A DNA stretch of 64,000 nucleotides from Frigidibacter sp037095735 (GTDB lineage Bacteria; Pseudomonadota; Alphaproteobacteria; Rhodobacterales; Rhodobacteraceae). The stretch covers positions 16,160 to 80,159 of the forward strand of contig NZ_JBAWKD010000014.1 of the NCBI RefSeq assembly GCF_037095735.1, in the 5' to 3' direction. Below, piece by piece: positions 1 through 8,758 of the stretch; the stretch's first letter is position 1, and every line of letters starts with the position of its first letter. The position numbers and the translations under genes are program-made. A model generated the notes under the pieces. It was not told where the DNA came from and made no database searches. It saw only the letters and a list, made by a program, of their open reading frames with translations.

Positions 1-623
1 TCGACGATGCCGGCCTCGACCGTCACGTCGAGCGCGGTGGTCGGCTCGTCCAGCAGCAGCACGCGCGGGTTCGACAGCAGGGCCATCGCGATGACGATGC
101 GCTGCTGCTGGCCACCCGACAGCTGGTGGGGGAAGGCGCGCAGGATGCGCTCGGGATCGGGCAGGCGCACCCGCGCCAGCATCTCGACCGCGCGGGCGCG
201 GGCCGCGGCCCGGTCCATCCCGTCATGGGTCATCGAGACCTCGGCCATCTGGTCGAGGATCCGAAGCGACGGGTTCAGCGAGGCCATCGGCTCCTGGTAG
301 ATCATCGCGATGTCGCGCCCGCGCAAGCGGCGCAGCTCGGCTTCGGACATGGCGGTCATGTCCTGCCCGTCGAGCAGGATCTGTCCGCCGGTGATCCGGC
401 CGTTGCGCCCGAGGTAGCGCATCACCGCCAGCGCGATCGTGGACTTGCCGCAGCCCGATTCCCCGACGAGCCCGTGGGATTCCCCCGGCATCAGGCGCAG
501 GTTGAAATCGACGACCGCCGGGACCTCTCCGGCCCGCGTGTCGTAGGAGATGCACAGGTTGCGGCATTCGAGCACCGGGCGCGGCTCGGCGTCGGTCGGG
601 CGGGGATCGGTCGCAGCGCTCAT
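1..623 (-). CDS. Peptide-type ABC importer ATPase (DppD-like), partial
   Basis: ATP-hydrolysing subunit of a dipeptide/oligopeptide-class ABC importer, acting on the inner face of the membrane with the permease pair encoded just before it in the transcript. The 207 codons present carry Walker A GESGCGKS (residues 54-61), the Q-loop YQEP (about 109-112), the signature LSGGQQQR (about 168-175) and Walker B LLLLDEP. The catalytic core is therefore intact; the C-terminal part, with the H-loop, lies beyond the left edge. The ATG at 621-623 starts 4 bases after the stop of the DppC-like gene. It is the last visible gene of the operon that begins at 5980. The substrate cannot be read from this subunit. 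Confidence 0.93.
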   Translation of the reverse strand, partial: MSAATDPRPTDAEPRPVLECRNLCISYDTRAGEVPAVVDFNLRLMPGESHGLVGESGCGKSTIALAVMRYLGRNGRITGGQILLDGQDMTAMSEAELRRLRGRDIAMIYQEPMASLNPSLRILDQMAEVSMTHDGMDRAAARARAVEMLARVRLPDPERILRAFPHQLSGGQQQRIVIAMALLSNPRVLLLDEPTTALDVTVEAGIV

Positions 624-627
624 GGCG

Positions 628-1653
628 TCAGTCCTTCAGGCTGAGTTCGCGCAACCCGTCGGCCATCAGGTTGAAGCCGAGGATCAGCGTGGTGACCGCA
701 ACCGAGGGCACGATCAGCATGTATGCGAATTTCCACAGAAGCGCCGCCGTCGCCGCCTCCTTGATCATGAGCCCCCAGTCCGGGTCCGGCGGCTGCAGGC
801 CGAGGCCGAGGAAGGTCAGCGTCGTGATGGTGACGGTGGTGTATCCCAGGCGCAGGCAGGCATCGACGATCAGCGGGCCGCGGACGTTGGGCAGGATCTC
901 CATGACCATGATCCAGAGCGCGCTTTCGCCCCGGGTCTGGGCGGCCTGGATGTAGTCGCGGCTGCGGCAGTCCAGCGCCAGCCCGCGCACGATGCGCATG
1001 ATGGCCGGCGCCGACGAGGCGGTGACCGCGATGATGATGTTGAACCCGCTCTGGCCGAGGTAGTTCAGCACCAGGATGAACAGCACCATGACCGGGAAAG
1101 ACAGCAGCACGTTGCTGAGATAGGACAGCACCTCGTCCCACCAGCCGCCCAGATAGCCCGCCATCAGCCCCAGCGCCGCGCCGACGGCATAGGCCACGAC
1201 CGTCGCCGAGATCCCCCAGACGATCACCCGCTGACAGCCCCAGATCGTGCGTGCCAGCATGTCGCGCCCGCGCATGTCGGTGCCCAGCCAGAAGGTCACG
1301 TCGCCGCGCGTCGTGCCCGGCATGAGATAGGGGGCAACGGGCCGGTTGGGATCCAGCAGCGGCAGGTAGGGCGCGCTCACCGCCATCAGGATCCAGAACA
1401 GGACCAGCGTGACGCCGATCTGCGCGATGCGCGATCCCGACCAGGCCCGCATCGCGTTGACGTAAAGCAGGATGACGGCCGGGATCGCGGGCAGCAGGAT
1501 CCAGCGGTGCAGCCCGCCGAACAGCCCGGGAAACATCACGTAGCCGCAGAGCAGGACCCAGACAAGCGCCACCAGCGCGAGGTTGACGACAACGGCCGGG
1601 CGCCGGGCCTCGGCGCCGCGGCGCCCGAACGGAGCGAAGGCGATCGACATCAC
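628..1653 (-). CDS. Peptide-type ABC importer permease (DppC-like)
   Basis: Inner-membrane permease of the BPD_transp_1 family, 341 residues. It has the family motif GTDMRGRDMLAR, then the core membrane segments and an EAA-type coupling loop around DYIQAAQTRGESALW, which contacts the ATPase. It is longer than a usual DppC because three hydrophobic segments, not one, precede the GTD motif (about residues 25-120), so it probably has two extra N-terminal membrane spans. The start overlaps the stop of the DppB-like gene by 4 bases (ATGA), which points to translational coupling. Confidence 0.93.
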   Translation of the reverse strand: MMSIAFAPFGRRGAEARRPAVVVNLALVALVWVLLCGYVMFPGLFGGLHRWILLPAIPAVILLYVNAMRAWSGSRIAQIGVTLVLFWILMAVSAPYLPLLDPNRPVAPYLMPGTTRGDVTFWLGTDMRGRDMLARTIWGCQRVIVWGISATVVAYAVGAALGLMAGYLGGWWDEVLSYLSNVLLSFPVMVLFILVLNYLGQSGFNIIIAVTASSAPAIMRIVRGLALDCRSRDYIQAAQTRGESALWIMVMEILPNVRGPLIVDACLRLGYTTVTITTLTFLGLGLQPPDPDWGLMIKEAATAALLWKFAYMLIVPSVAVTTLILGFNLMADGLRELSLKD

Positions 1654-2600
1654 GAGATCCTCACGCGCGGATTGAGAAGGATGTAGGCGATGTCGGACAG
1701 CAGCTGCGACAGCACCGCGACCGCCACCGCGACCAGCGTCGCCGCCTGCAGCACCTCGATGTCGCCGAAGACCGCGGCCTCGTAGAGCATCCGACCGAAG
1801 CCCGCGTATTGGAAGAACACCTCGACGACCACGACATGCGACAGCAGCCAGTTCATCTGCAGGAAGATCAGCGTCACTGGCACGATCAGCGCGTTGCGCA
1901 GCGCATGGCGCAGGATCACCGTCCGGTAGGCCAGCCCCTTGAGGATCGCGGTGCGGATGTAGTTCGCGGCCATCACCTCGGCCATCGAGGCGCGGGTCAT
2001 GCGCACCACGTAGCCGATGTCGTAGATCAGCAGCGTGGCGAGCGGCAGCACCAGTTCGCGGAACGAGAAGCCCTGCGTCATCGCCGATTTCGCGGGCACC
2101 CAGCCAAGGCCCAGCGCGAAGACCACCGTCAGCATCACCGCGGTGGCGATCTGCGGGATCGAGGTCGTGACGATCGCGAGGACAGAGATCACCCGGTCAA
2201 GGCGCCCGCCTTCGCGCATGCCCGCCAGCGTTCCGAGCGTGAGCGATATCGGGACCATCGCGAGGAAGAAGAAGAAGGCAAGCACCGCCGTCGCCTTGAG
2301 CCGGCCCGCGATCAGCGTCGACACGGCGACGTCCTTCTCGATGGACATGCCCATGTCGCCCTGTGCCATCTTGGCGACCCAGTCGCCGTAGCGTTCGAGG
2401 AACGGCTGATCGAGCCCGCGCTTGGTGATCCAGGCCGCGTAATCCTCCTCCGACAGCGTCGCCACGCCGAACCCGCCCAGCTCGGCCACGGCGACCTGCC
2501 TGCGGAACTGGTCGGTGTCGAAAATGGCGAAGAGCAGCAGCGACACGCTCACCATGATGAGCACCATCTGGGCCAGGCGTTTGCAGATGAGTTTTGTCAT
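1650..2600 (-). CDS. Peptide-type ABC importer permease (DppB-like)
   Basis: Inner-membrane permease, 316 residues, BPD_transp_1 family. The N-terminal span (about residues 8-27) is followed by a periplasmic segment with the DppB-typical GLDQPFLERYGDW. Then come five further spans and an EAA loop near NYIRTAILKGLAYRT. It pairs with the DppC-like protein in the same operon. It lies 121 bases downstream of the binding-protein gene, and a strong stem-loop occupies that gap. Confidence 0.93.
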   Translation of the reverse strand: MTKLICKRLAQMVLIMVSVSLLLFAIFDTDQFRRQVAVAELGGFGVATLSEEDYAAWITKRGLDQPFLERYGDWVAKMAQGDMGMSIEKDVAVSTLIAGRLKATAVLAFFFFLAMVPISLTLGTLAGMREGGRLDRVISVLAIVTTSIPQIATAVMLTVVFALGLGWVPAKSAMTQGFSFRELVLPLATLLIYDIGYVVRMTRASMAEVMAANYIRTAILKGLAYRTVILRHALRNALIVPVTLIFLQMNWLLSHVVVVEVFFQYAGFGRMLYEAAVFGDIEVLQAATLVAVAVAVLSQLLSDIAYILLNPRVRIS

Positions 2601-2658
2601 CGGAGTCCGTATTGGAAAGGGACGGCCCGCCGCGGGGCCGCGGCCCCGGGCGAAAAGA

Positions 2659-2701
2659 CGCGCGCCCTTCGTCGTCCGTGGCGGACGATCCCGGGCGCGC
2701 G
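2659..2701 (-). other. Intercistronic stem-loop after binding-protein gene
   Basis: Between the binding-protein stop (2722) and the permease start (2600) lies a two-tier inverted repeat. The outer arms are CGCGCGCCC (2659-2667) and GGGCGCGCG (2693-2701), a perfect 9 bp. The inner arms are TCGTCCG (2672-2678) and CGGACGA (2682-2688), 7 bp with a 3-base loop. No T-run follows, so it is not a standard intrinsic terminator. Such structures commonly protect the upstream mRNA or attenuate read-through, giving more binding protein than permease. A further 14-base perfect palindrome, GGGGCCGCGGCCCC, lies at 2634-2647. Confidence 0.6.
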
Positions 2702-2721
2702 ACCCATGGTCGGGACGGCGC

Positions 2722-4413
2722 TCAGCCCATCCAGACGCTGTTCACGTGGAACTGGCGCGAGGGATGCGGCTGGAACCCGTGCACCTTGGTCGAGGCGAGG
2801 TTGTAGACCGGGCGCCAGAGCGGCTGGACCATCACGGCATTGTCCTGAAGGATCGTCTGCACGGCCTTCATCTTGGCGCGACGGGCCTCGACATCGACGG
2901 TCGCCTCGGCATCGGCGAGCGCCGCGTCGAATTCCGCGCTGGAGAAGTGGCTTTCGTTCCACGGCACGCCGGTGCGGTAGGCCAGGCCCAGCGTCATCGT
3001 GCCCAGCGGGCGGTGCGCCCAGGAGGTCGCGCCGAAGGGCGTGCTCTTCCAGATCTCCCAGTAGCGGGTCGAGGGCACGACGTTGACCGACAGCCGGATG
3101 CCCGCCTCGGCCAGCTGGTCGCGCATCGCCTCGCAGACCGCCTGGTGCCACGGGCCGTCGGTGTTGCCGACATCGATGGTCAGGTCGATCCCGTCGGCAT
3201 GCCCCGCCTCGGCCAGCAGCGCCTTCGCGCCCTGAACGTCACGTTCGAGCGGCGGCAGGTCGAAATATTCCGGGTGCACCGGCGCGACATGGTGGTTCCA
3301 GGCCGGCAGCCCGCCCTCGGGGAAGATCAGCGCGGCGATCGCGGCGTTGTCGACGGCCTTGGTCACCGCCTGGCGCACGCGGATGTCATCGTAGGGCGCG
3401 ACATCGCATTGCATCCGGCAGCACAGGGTCTGGGCCGAGCCGACCGAGCCGATCTGCACCGCGTCCAGCGCCTGGGCCAGCGGAAGCTGGTCGGCGGTCA
3501 GCTCGTAGATCGCGTCCACCGTGCCAGAGGCCAGCGCCGCAACCTGGTTCTCCTGGTCGAAGTTGTAGAAATGCACTTCGTCCAGGTAGACGTCGCCGCC
3601 CCAGTAGGTGAAGGGCTTGCCGTCGGTGGTCTCGGTGACGCGCTTCAGGATGCAGCGCTCGCCCACCGCCAATTCGGCCAGCGTGAAGGCCCCCGTGCCG
3701 ATCGGCGTGCCCGAGAACGGGGCGGTGAAGCTCGGGTGCACGATCAGCGTCGGATATTCGGCGCAGTCCTGCGGCACCGACAGAACCGGGCGCGACAGGT
3801 TTAGCCGGATCGTCAGGTCGTCCACGATCTCGACCCCGTTCTCGGCGGGGACCATCACCGGCTTGCCCTTGGCGTTGACCTCACCGGTGGGCACGGCGAG
3901 CGCGCTGAAGGTCGACAGGCCGATGTTGGACGACCCCGAGGCCGAATCCGACCAGCGGCGCAGGTTGAAGGCCACGTGCTCGGCGGTCAGCATCTCGCCG
4001 TTGTGCCACATCACGTTCGGGCGGATGTGCAGGATCCAGGTCTTCAGGTCCGCCGACGGCTCCCAGCTTTCCAGCAGCATGGGGCGCACGATGTTGTCAG
4101 GGCCCAGTAGCGCGAGGTGCTCGATGATCGGGCGCGACTGGTTGGACATCTCGTTCCAGCTGTAGAGCGCCGGATCGTCCATGCTGGCCACGCGCTGGCC
4201 GATGCGCAATGTGCCGCCAGCCTTCGCGCCGGCCTCGACGGCCGGGAACGGCAACGTGCCCTCCTGGGCCTCGGCCATTCCGACCATGCCGCGCGCCGCG
4301 GCAAGCGACACGCCGACCATCGTCGCCATGCGCAGGAACTGGCGCCGGTCCATCCGGCCTTGGTCGAGCTGCGTCTTCAGAAGCCGCACCAGCGGCTCGT
4401 TCATCTTCGCCAT
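2722..4413 (-). CDS. Peptide-type ABC importer substrate-binding protein, Tat-exported
   Basis: Periplasmic solute-binding protein of the SBP_bac_5 (DppA/OppA) class, 563 residues. The N-terminus has a twin-arginine signal: RRQFLR around residues 22-27, then a hydrophobic stretch ending near MAEA. The family-typical DLKTWILHIRPNVMWHNGEMLTAE-type strand follows at roughly residues 120-140. ATG 4411-4413 was chosen because the signal begins right after it; the frame is open further upstream but those residues look non-coding. It lies 62 bases after the RidA gene. The neighbouring amino-acid oxidase and RidA suggest an amino-acid, peptide or amine ligand; this is inference. Confidence 0.93.
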   Translation of the reverse strand: MAKMNEPLVRLLKTQLDQGRMDRRQFLRMATMVGVSLAAARGMVGMAEAQEGTLPFPAVEAGAKAGGTLRIGQRVASMDDPALYSWNEMSNQSRPIIEHLALLGPDNIVRPMLLESWEPSADLKTWILHIRPNVMWHNGEMLTAEHVAFNLRRWSDSASGSSNIGLSTFSALAVPTGEVNAKGKPVMVPAENGVEIVDDLTIRLNLSRPVLSVPQDCAEYPTLIVHPSFTAPFSGTPIGTGAFTLAELAVGERCILKRVTETTDGKPFTYWGGDVYLDEVHFYNFDQENQVAALASGTVDAIYELTADQLPLAQALDAVQIGSVGSAQTLCCRMQCDVAPYDDIRVRQAVTKAVDNAAIAALIFPEGGLPAWNHHVAPVHPEYFDLPPLERDVQGAKALLAEAGHADGIDLTIDVGNTDGPWHQAVCEAMRDQLAEAGIRLSVNVVPSTRYWEIWKSTPFGATSWAHRPLGTMTLGLAYRTGVPWNESHFSSAEFDAALADAEATVDVEARRAKMKAVQTILQDNAVMVQPLWRPVYNLASTKVHGFQPHPSRQFHVNSVWMG

Positions 4414-4475
4414 TGAGTTCACCCTGTTGTTTATTTTGATATTTGTTTTGTCGTTCTGGTCGCGTCGCCGCGTGG

Positions 4476-4823
4476 TCACGCGGCGGCGATCACCATGATC
4501 TCGACCCGGTAGGCGTCGCCTGCCAGTCGCGATTCCACCGTGGCGCGCACCGGCATCGCCGCGCGGTCGATCCAGGCGTCCCACTCGCGGTTCATGATCT
4601 CGAAATCCGCGATGTCGCGCAGCCAGATGGTCGCGCTCAGAAGCTTCGAGCGGTCCGACCCCGCCAGCCCGAGGAAGTGGTCGATCTTGGCCAGCGTGTC
4701 GCGGGTCTGGGCGGCCGTGTCGCCGGTGGTGTCATCGGCGGTCATGCCCGACATGTAGACGGTGCCGTTGTGGGTCAGCACCCGGCAGAAGCGTTCCCCG
4801 TTGGCGTGGCGGTCGATGGTCAT
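4476..4823 (-). CDS. ridA: RidA-family enamine/imine deaminase
   Basis: A small cytoplasmic protein of the RidA/YjgF family, 115 residues. Archetypal members hydrolyse reactive enamine/imine intermediates to the 2-oxo acid and ammonia. The sequence keeps the family core (VYMSGMTADD near residue 20) and the substrate-carboxylate arginine in MPVRATVESRL (about residue 93), so deaminase activity is plausible. Its start overlaps the stop of the upstream flavoprotein gene by 4 bases. That partnership makes sense, because amino-acid oxidases release imines that RidA clears. Confidence 0.9.
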   Translation of the reverse strand: MTIDRHANGERFCRVLTHNGTVYMSGMTADDTTGDTAAQTRDTLAKIDHFLGLAGSDRSKLLSATIWLRDIADFEIMNREWDAWIDRAAMPVRATVESRLAGDAYRVEIMVIAAA

Positions 4824-5980
4824 GGTCTTTCCTCATCGGTCAGGGCCGGCACTAGAAAGCGCGCCGGGGTCAGGTCGTCGGCCGAGATCCCCTGGGCCTG
4901 CAGGGTCTCGGGAAGGGCCGCGCCGCGCACGAGGGCCGCGATCGCGGCCGACAGCGCGGGCGAGGTCTTGATGCCGTAGCCGCCCTGTCCCGCCAGCCAG
5001 AAGAAGCCGGGGGCGTCGGGTGCCTCGCCCGCGACGGGAGAGCCGTCGGGGGCAAAGGTGCGCAGGCCTCCCCAGGAATGGGTGACGCGCTGCACGGTGA
5101 TCGTGGTGGCGCGTTCCAGCCGTTCGGCGGCAATCGCGATGTCCATCTCGTCGGCCCAGGCATCCATCGGGTCCGAGGGCGTGGCATCGGCGGGCGAGAC
5201 CATGATCTGCCCGCTCAGCGGCTTGAAGAAGAACTCCTCGCCCACGTCGTTGATCAGCGGCCAGGCTGCGGAATTCTCGGGGGCGGGGATGTTGAAGACC
5301 GTGCGCCGCAGGGGCTGCAGCCCCAGCCGGCGCACCCCCGCCAGATCCGCCACGCGGTCGGCCCAGGCCCCCGCCGCATTGACCACGCGCGGCGCGCGGA
5401 ACGTGCCCTTGCGCGTCTCCACCTGCCAATCGTCGCCGATGCGGACAAGTCCCGTGACCGCGGCCGAGGTCAGAACGCGGGCCCCCCGCGACCGGGCCGC
5501 GCGCAGGTAGCCCTGGTGCAGAAGGTGCACGTCGACATCCATCGAATGCGGCTCGAAGATCGCATGGGCGAGGTAGTCGCGCCGCAGGACCGGAACCCGC
5601 GCGATCGCCTCGTCGACCGTGAGCGCGTGGATCGAGGGCACCAGCGCCCGCGCGCGGTCGAGTTCGAAGTCGATCAAGTCCTTCTGGTCGGCGCGGGCCA
5701 CGGTGATCATGCCCCGCGGGCCAAGGATCGGGGCCTCGACGAAGCCTTCGGGCGGTGCGGTCAGGAAGTCCCGGCTGGCCATGGCGAGACGGCGGATGAC
5801 GCCGGTGCCGTAGTTTTCGGTGAAGCTTGCCACCGAGCGCCCGGTGGCGTGGTACCCGCAGGTGTCCTCGGCCTCGAGGATCAGGACGCGGGCGAATTTC
5901 GAGATCTCGCAGGCTGCGCCGGCACCGACGATCCCGCCCCCGATGATGATCACCTCGGCCCGGTCGTCGTCGTCGCTCAT
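4820..5980 (-). CDS. FAD-dependent amino-acid oxidase/dehydrogenase (DAO family)
   Basis: Flavoprotein of the glycine/D-amino-acid oxidase (DAO, DadA-like) family, 386 residues. It has the dinucleotide-binding motif IIIGGGIVGAG (about residues 11-21), the FAD-contact segment GYHATGRS (about 45-52) and the C-terminal GQGGYGIKTSPA. It should oxidise an amine or D-amino acid to an imine and pass electrons to oxygen or a quinone; the substrate is unknown. ATG 5978-5980 gives the usual short lead-in to the Rossmann fold; an upstream ATG in frame would add nine unlikely residues. It is the first gene of the operon running to the left edge. Confidence 0.9.
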   Translation of the reverse strand: MSDDDDRAEVIIIGGGIVGAGAACEISKFARVLILEAEDTCGYHATGRSVASFTENYGTGVIRRLAMASRDFLTAPPEGFVEAPILGPRGMITVARADQKDLIDFELDRARALVPSIHALTVDEAIARVPVLRRDYLAHAIFEPHSMDVDVHLLHQGYLRAARSRGARVLTSAAVTGLVRIGDDWQVETRKGTFRAPRVVNAAGAWADRVADLAGVRRLGLQPLRRTVFNIPAPENSAAWPLINDVGEEFFFKPLSGQIMVSPADATPSDPMDAWADEMDIAIAAERLERATTITVQRVTHSWGGLRTFAPDGSPVAGEAPDAPGFFWLAGQGGYGIKTSPALSAAIAALVRGAALPETLQAQGISADDLTPARFLVPALTDEERP

Positions 5981-6180
5981 GCTTGCATCTTTCCCTGCTG
6001 CGCACACCGATCAGCGGTCGCCCGCCCTGGCCATCGGTGGCCGGTCTTCGTTGCGATGCAGCATAGAGACCTCGAGGAAACAAGATCATGCGATAATTTT
6101 TGAGACTTTGACCCGGTTTCATTTAGTCTTCGCCCAAACTTGCCGCTTGCCGCGCCGCCGCTTGAATTCGAAGGTTACCC
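5981..6180. promoter_or_regulatory. Divergent promoter region between oxidase operon and LysR gene
   Basis: A 200-base intergenic region between divergently transcribed genes. It is GC-rich except for an AT-rich patch near 6075-6140, where both promoters and the LysR-type binding site are expected. No clear T-N11-A dyad or consensus -35/-10 pair could be fixed by eye. Confidence 0.4.
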
Positions 6181-7050
6181 ATGAAGACGCATCCGCCCCT
6201 GACCTACATCCGGTCGTTCGAGTCCGCTGCGCGCCATCTCAGCTTCACCCGTGCCGCGCAGGAGCTTGGTCTGACCCAGGCCGCGGTCAGCAGCCATGTG
6301 CGGTCGCTGGAACAGCATGTCGGGCGCCAGCTTTTCACACGCTATCCCCGCAGCCTGAAGCTGACCGACATGGGCGAGGCCTATCTGCCGACGCTGCGCC
6401 AGGCGCTGCAGCAGATCGACGAGGCGACCGAGGCGATCGTGACCGAAGCCCGCAGCCGGACCGTTACCATTGCCTGTCCCGTCAGCCTGGCCGAGAACTG
6501 GCTCGCTTCGGTGCTGGCCCGGTTCAGCCTGCAGAACCCCCAGATCGAGGTCGTGCTGCGCGGCATCGTCTGGGAGGACCACGAGGACGCGCCGGCAGAT
6601 CTGACGATCCATGTGCGTCGCTACGACCAGCAGCCGCCGGGCTCGGAACTGCTGTGGCGCGACGAGCTCGTGCTGCTGGCCGCACCCTCGATCGGACGGC
6701 TGTCGGGCCCGCAGGACGCGCTGGCGCATCACTGGATCACCGTGCTCGGCCGCCAGGAATACTGGAGTGCGATGGCCGACGCGATCGGGTTGGACGCATC
6801 GGCGCGCGGCGCGCGGCTGACGACCAACTCGACGAATATCGCGCTCGAGCTTGCGGCAGAGGGTGGCGGGCTGATCGCGACCCAACTGTCGCTCGCGCAG
6901 ATCTACCTCAAGCGCGGACTGCTGGTCGAGGCGCTTCCGGCGCGTGCCGAGGCCGCCTGGGCCTATTACCTGTCGGATACGTCCCCTCTGAAGGGGCGGC
7001 ACCGGCAGCAGGTGCGCAGTTGGATCCTGGACAGCGCGCGCCTGGTCTAG
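6181..7050 (+). CDS. LysR-family transcriptional regulator (GcvA-like)
   Basis: LysR-type regulator of 289 residues. The winged helix-turn-helix is at the N-terminus (about residues 7-65: FESAARHLSFTRAAQELGLT then AVSSHVRSLEQHVG). A periplasmic-binding-protein-like effector domain fills the rest. The FTRAAQELGLTQAAVS pattern and the YxRSFESAARH lead resemble the GcvA branch, which often governs amino-acid metabolism. It is divergent from the oxidase-RidA-ABC operon and is the natural candidate for its regulator. Confidence 0.92.
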   Translation: MKTHPPLTYIRSFESAARHLSFTRAAQELGLTQAAVSSHVRSLEQHVGRQLFTRYPRSLKLTDMGEAYLPTLRQALQQIDEATEAIVTEARSRTVTIACPVSLAENWLASVLARFSLQNPQIEVVLRGIVWEDHEDAPADLTIHVRRYDQQPPGSELLWRDELVLLAAPSIGRLSGPQDALAHHWITVLGRQEYWSAMADAIGLDASARGARLTTNSTNIALELAAEGGGLIATQLSLAQIYLKRGLLVEALPARAEAAWAYYLSDTSPLKGRHRQQVRSWILDSARLV

Positions 7051-7282
7051 GCTGCGCCCGGAAGGCGGACGGGCCGACCGGGAAGATCGGCGCGCCCGCG
7101 CCGCTGGTCCGCCCCTGCGCCCATCCGCGCGCGCAGTCATCCAAGGCCGCATGCCTTTTTCATCGGCCCGGCCCTGACGGATTGGCATGCCTTCCGATCG
7201 CGGTGTGGCGGGGGGCGGTCCGGTTGCGATGAAGGAGACACGCGGACTTCCACGGCACGATCTGCGTCGGAATTGACGTGTC

Positions 7283-7672
7283 GAGGCTTTCCTGACCTGG
7301 AAGAGCAGGAGCCGGCCAGCCTGCAATGAAGCGCTCAAGCGGCGGGGCTCGATGGCGATCCGGTCCGACCGCGACATGATCCGGGCGGCCGCGCCGACAG
7401 GCTAGACGTGCCCGGCTGCAGACCTGCAGCGGTGACGAGGATCAGAAAACAGTCCGGCGGACCGTTTTTCTCGGCGATCGGATGCACAGTGTGATGCTGC
7501 TGGGGCACCGCCTTATGGCGCGGGACTTCGACCGTCAGGTCGCCAAACCACGGGTCCGCATCGCCGTCCTGAGCGGAGACACCGCGCTCGGCATATCCGT
7601 CCCGGAAGCTGTGGGACAAGTCCGTCCGGGGGATGGGGAACCTCGGCCATCTCCCGATTTGCGCGGCAGGGT
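7283..7672 (+). mobile_element. Internally deleted, decayed IS5-family element
   Basis: Two pieces of one transposase survive in different frames. At about 7310-7405 the plus strand reads PACNEALKRRGS, matching the N-terminal WPxYNEALKRRGSL region common in IS5-family transposases, and ends in a stop after APTG. At about 7470-7610 it reads FLGDRMHSVMLLG, then HRLMARDFDRQVA and TALGIS, matching the transposase C-terminus. The roughly 250 codons between, with the DDE catalytic core, are gone. The left edge GAGGCTTT (7283-7290) and the right edge CCCGATTTGCGC (7653-7664) resemble decayed IS5-type terminal repeats. The family match is from memory and has not been searched. Confidence 0.75.
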
Positions 7673-7847
7673 ACAGGGGAACGGCTCTTCCTCCCGTGGA
7701 TATCCCCGGCGTGCGACGCGAGAAAATTCCACGATCGAAGACCGTGGGGATGATGACCCAGCCGTCCCCGCCGCGGGAATGATGGCTGGCGTCGCCGCGC
7801 CGGCGCCGTTACTTCCGGGGCGACGACAGGGCGAGGCGCGATCACCG

Positions 7848-8741
7848 ATGGGCAAGACGGATTTCTGGGCCTCGCTCTGGGCGCTGCTGAGCAGCCGGGG
7901 CCGCCGGCGCTATCTCGCGACGCATATGCCCGAGGTGGCGGCGCGCCGACCCAGCGCGCTGCTGCGCAGCTGTGCCGGGATGGGCATCACAAGCCTCGTC
8001 GCCCGCTATGGCGAGCGCTACGAGATCGAGCTCGACACCCGGGCGGGACATATCGCCGTCGGCGTGCTGAAGACCGGGGCCTTCCAGCCCGAACCGATGG
8101 CGGTGGTCGCCAGGCTGCTGGGCGAGGCGCGCCCGCTTTTCGTCAATGTCGGCGCCAATGTCGGGACCACGCTCCTGAACGCGCATGCGCAGGGCTTCTC
8201 GCGCTTCGTGGCGGTCGAGCCGGTGGCGCGCAACTTCGCCCTGCTGCGCGGCAACATGGCGCGCAACGGCATCGCGGCCCGCCTGCACCACGCGGCCCTC
8301 GGCCGGGTCGAGGAAGAGCGCGAGATCAATCTCGATGCGCATAACGGCGGCGGTCATTCCTTCCACGGGCTCGCCGATCCCGGCGGGGTCGAGCGGGTGC
8401 GGGTGACGCGGCTCGACCGGCTGGGGCTGGACGAGCCCTTCTTCCTGTGGGTCGACACCGAGGGCTTCGAGGCCGAGGTGCTGGCAGGCTGCGACCCCGC
8501 GCTGCTGGCGCGGCACTGCCTCGGGATCTGCATCGAGCTGAGCCCGCTGCATTCCGGCCCGGGCCCGGCGCTCGAGGTGCTCGAGCGGCTCGCGGCGCTG
8601 TTCCCGGTGCTGCGCGACGATGCCGGCCGGCCGGTCCGGCTGGAGACGCTGCGCGACGACATCGCGGCGGGCCGGGTCGAGCAGATCGACCTCGTGGCCG
8701 AGCGCCTCGCCGCTGTCGGCGCGGAGGGGACCGACCGCTGA
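7848..8741 (+). CDS. FkbM-family methyltransferase
   Basis: S-adenosylmethionine-dependent methyltransferase of the FkbM type, 297 residues. It has the cofactor-binding strand LFVNVGANVGTTLL (about residues 94-107), FVAVEPVARN at the next strand, and VDTEGFEAEVLAG (about 200-212), a hallmark of FkbM domains. These enzymes typically O-methylate sugars or secondary metabolites, and the adjoining glycan genes suggest a polysaccharide target. The frame is open back to the IS remnant, but residues before 7848 are transposase debris, so ATG 7848 is taken as the start. The ribosome-binding site is weak. Confidence 0.85.
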   Translation: MGKTDFWASLWALLSSRGRRRYLATHMPEVAARRPSALLRSCAGMGITSLVARYGERYEIELDTRAGHIAVGVLKTGAFQPEPMAVVARLLGEARPLFVNVGANVGTTLLNAHAQGFSRFVAVEPVARNFALLRGNMARNGIAARLHHAALGRVEEEREINLDAHNGGGHSFHGLADPGGVERVRVTRLDRLGLDEPFFLWVDTEGFEAEVLAGCDPALLARHCLGICIELSPLHSGPGPALEVLERLAALFPVLRDDAGRPVRLETLRDDIAAGRVEQIDLVAERLAAVGAEGTDR

Positions 8742-8758
8742 ACCTGCCCCGTGCGGGG

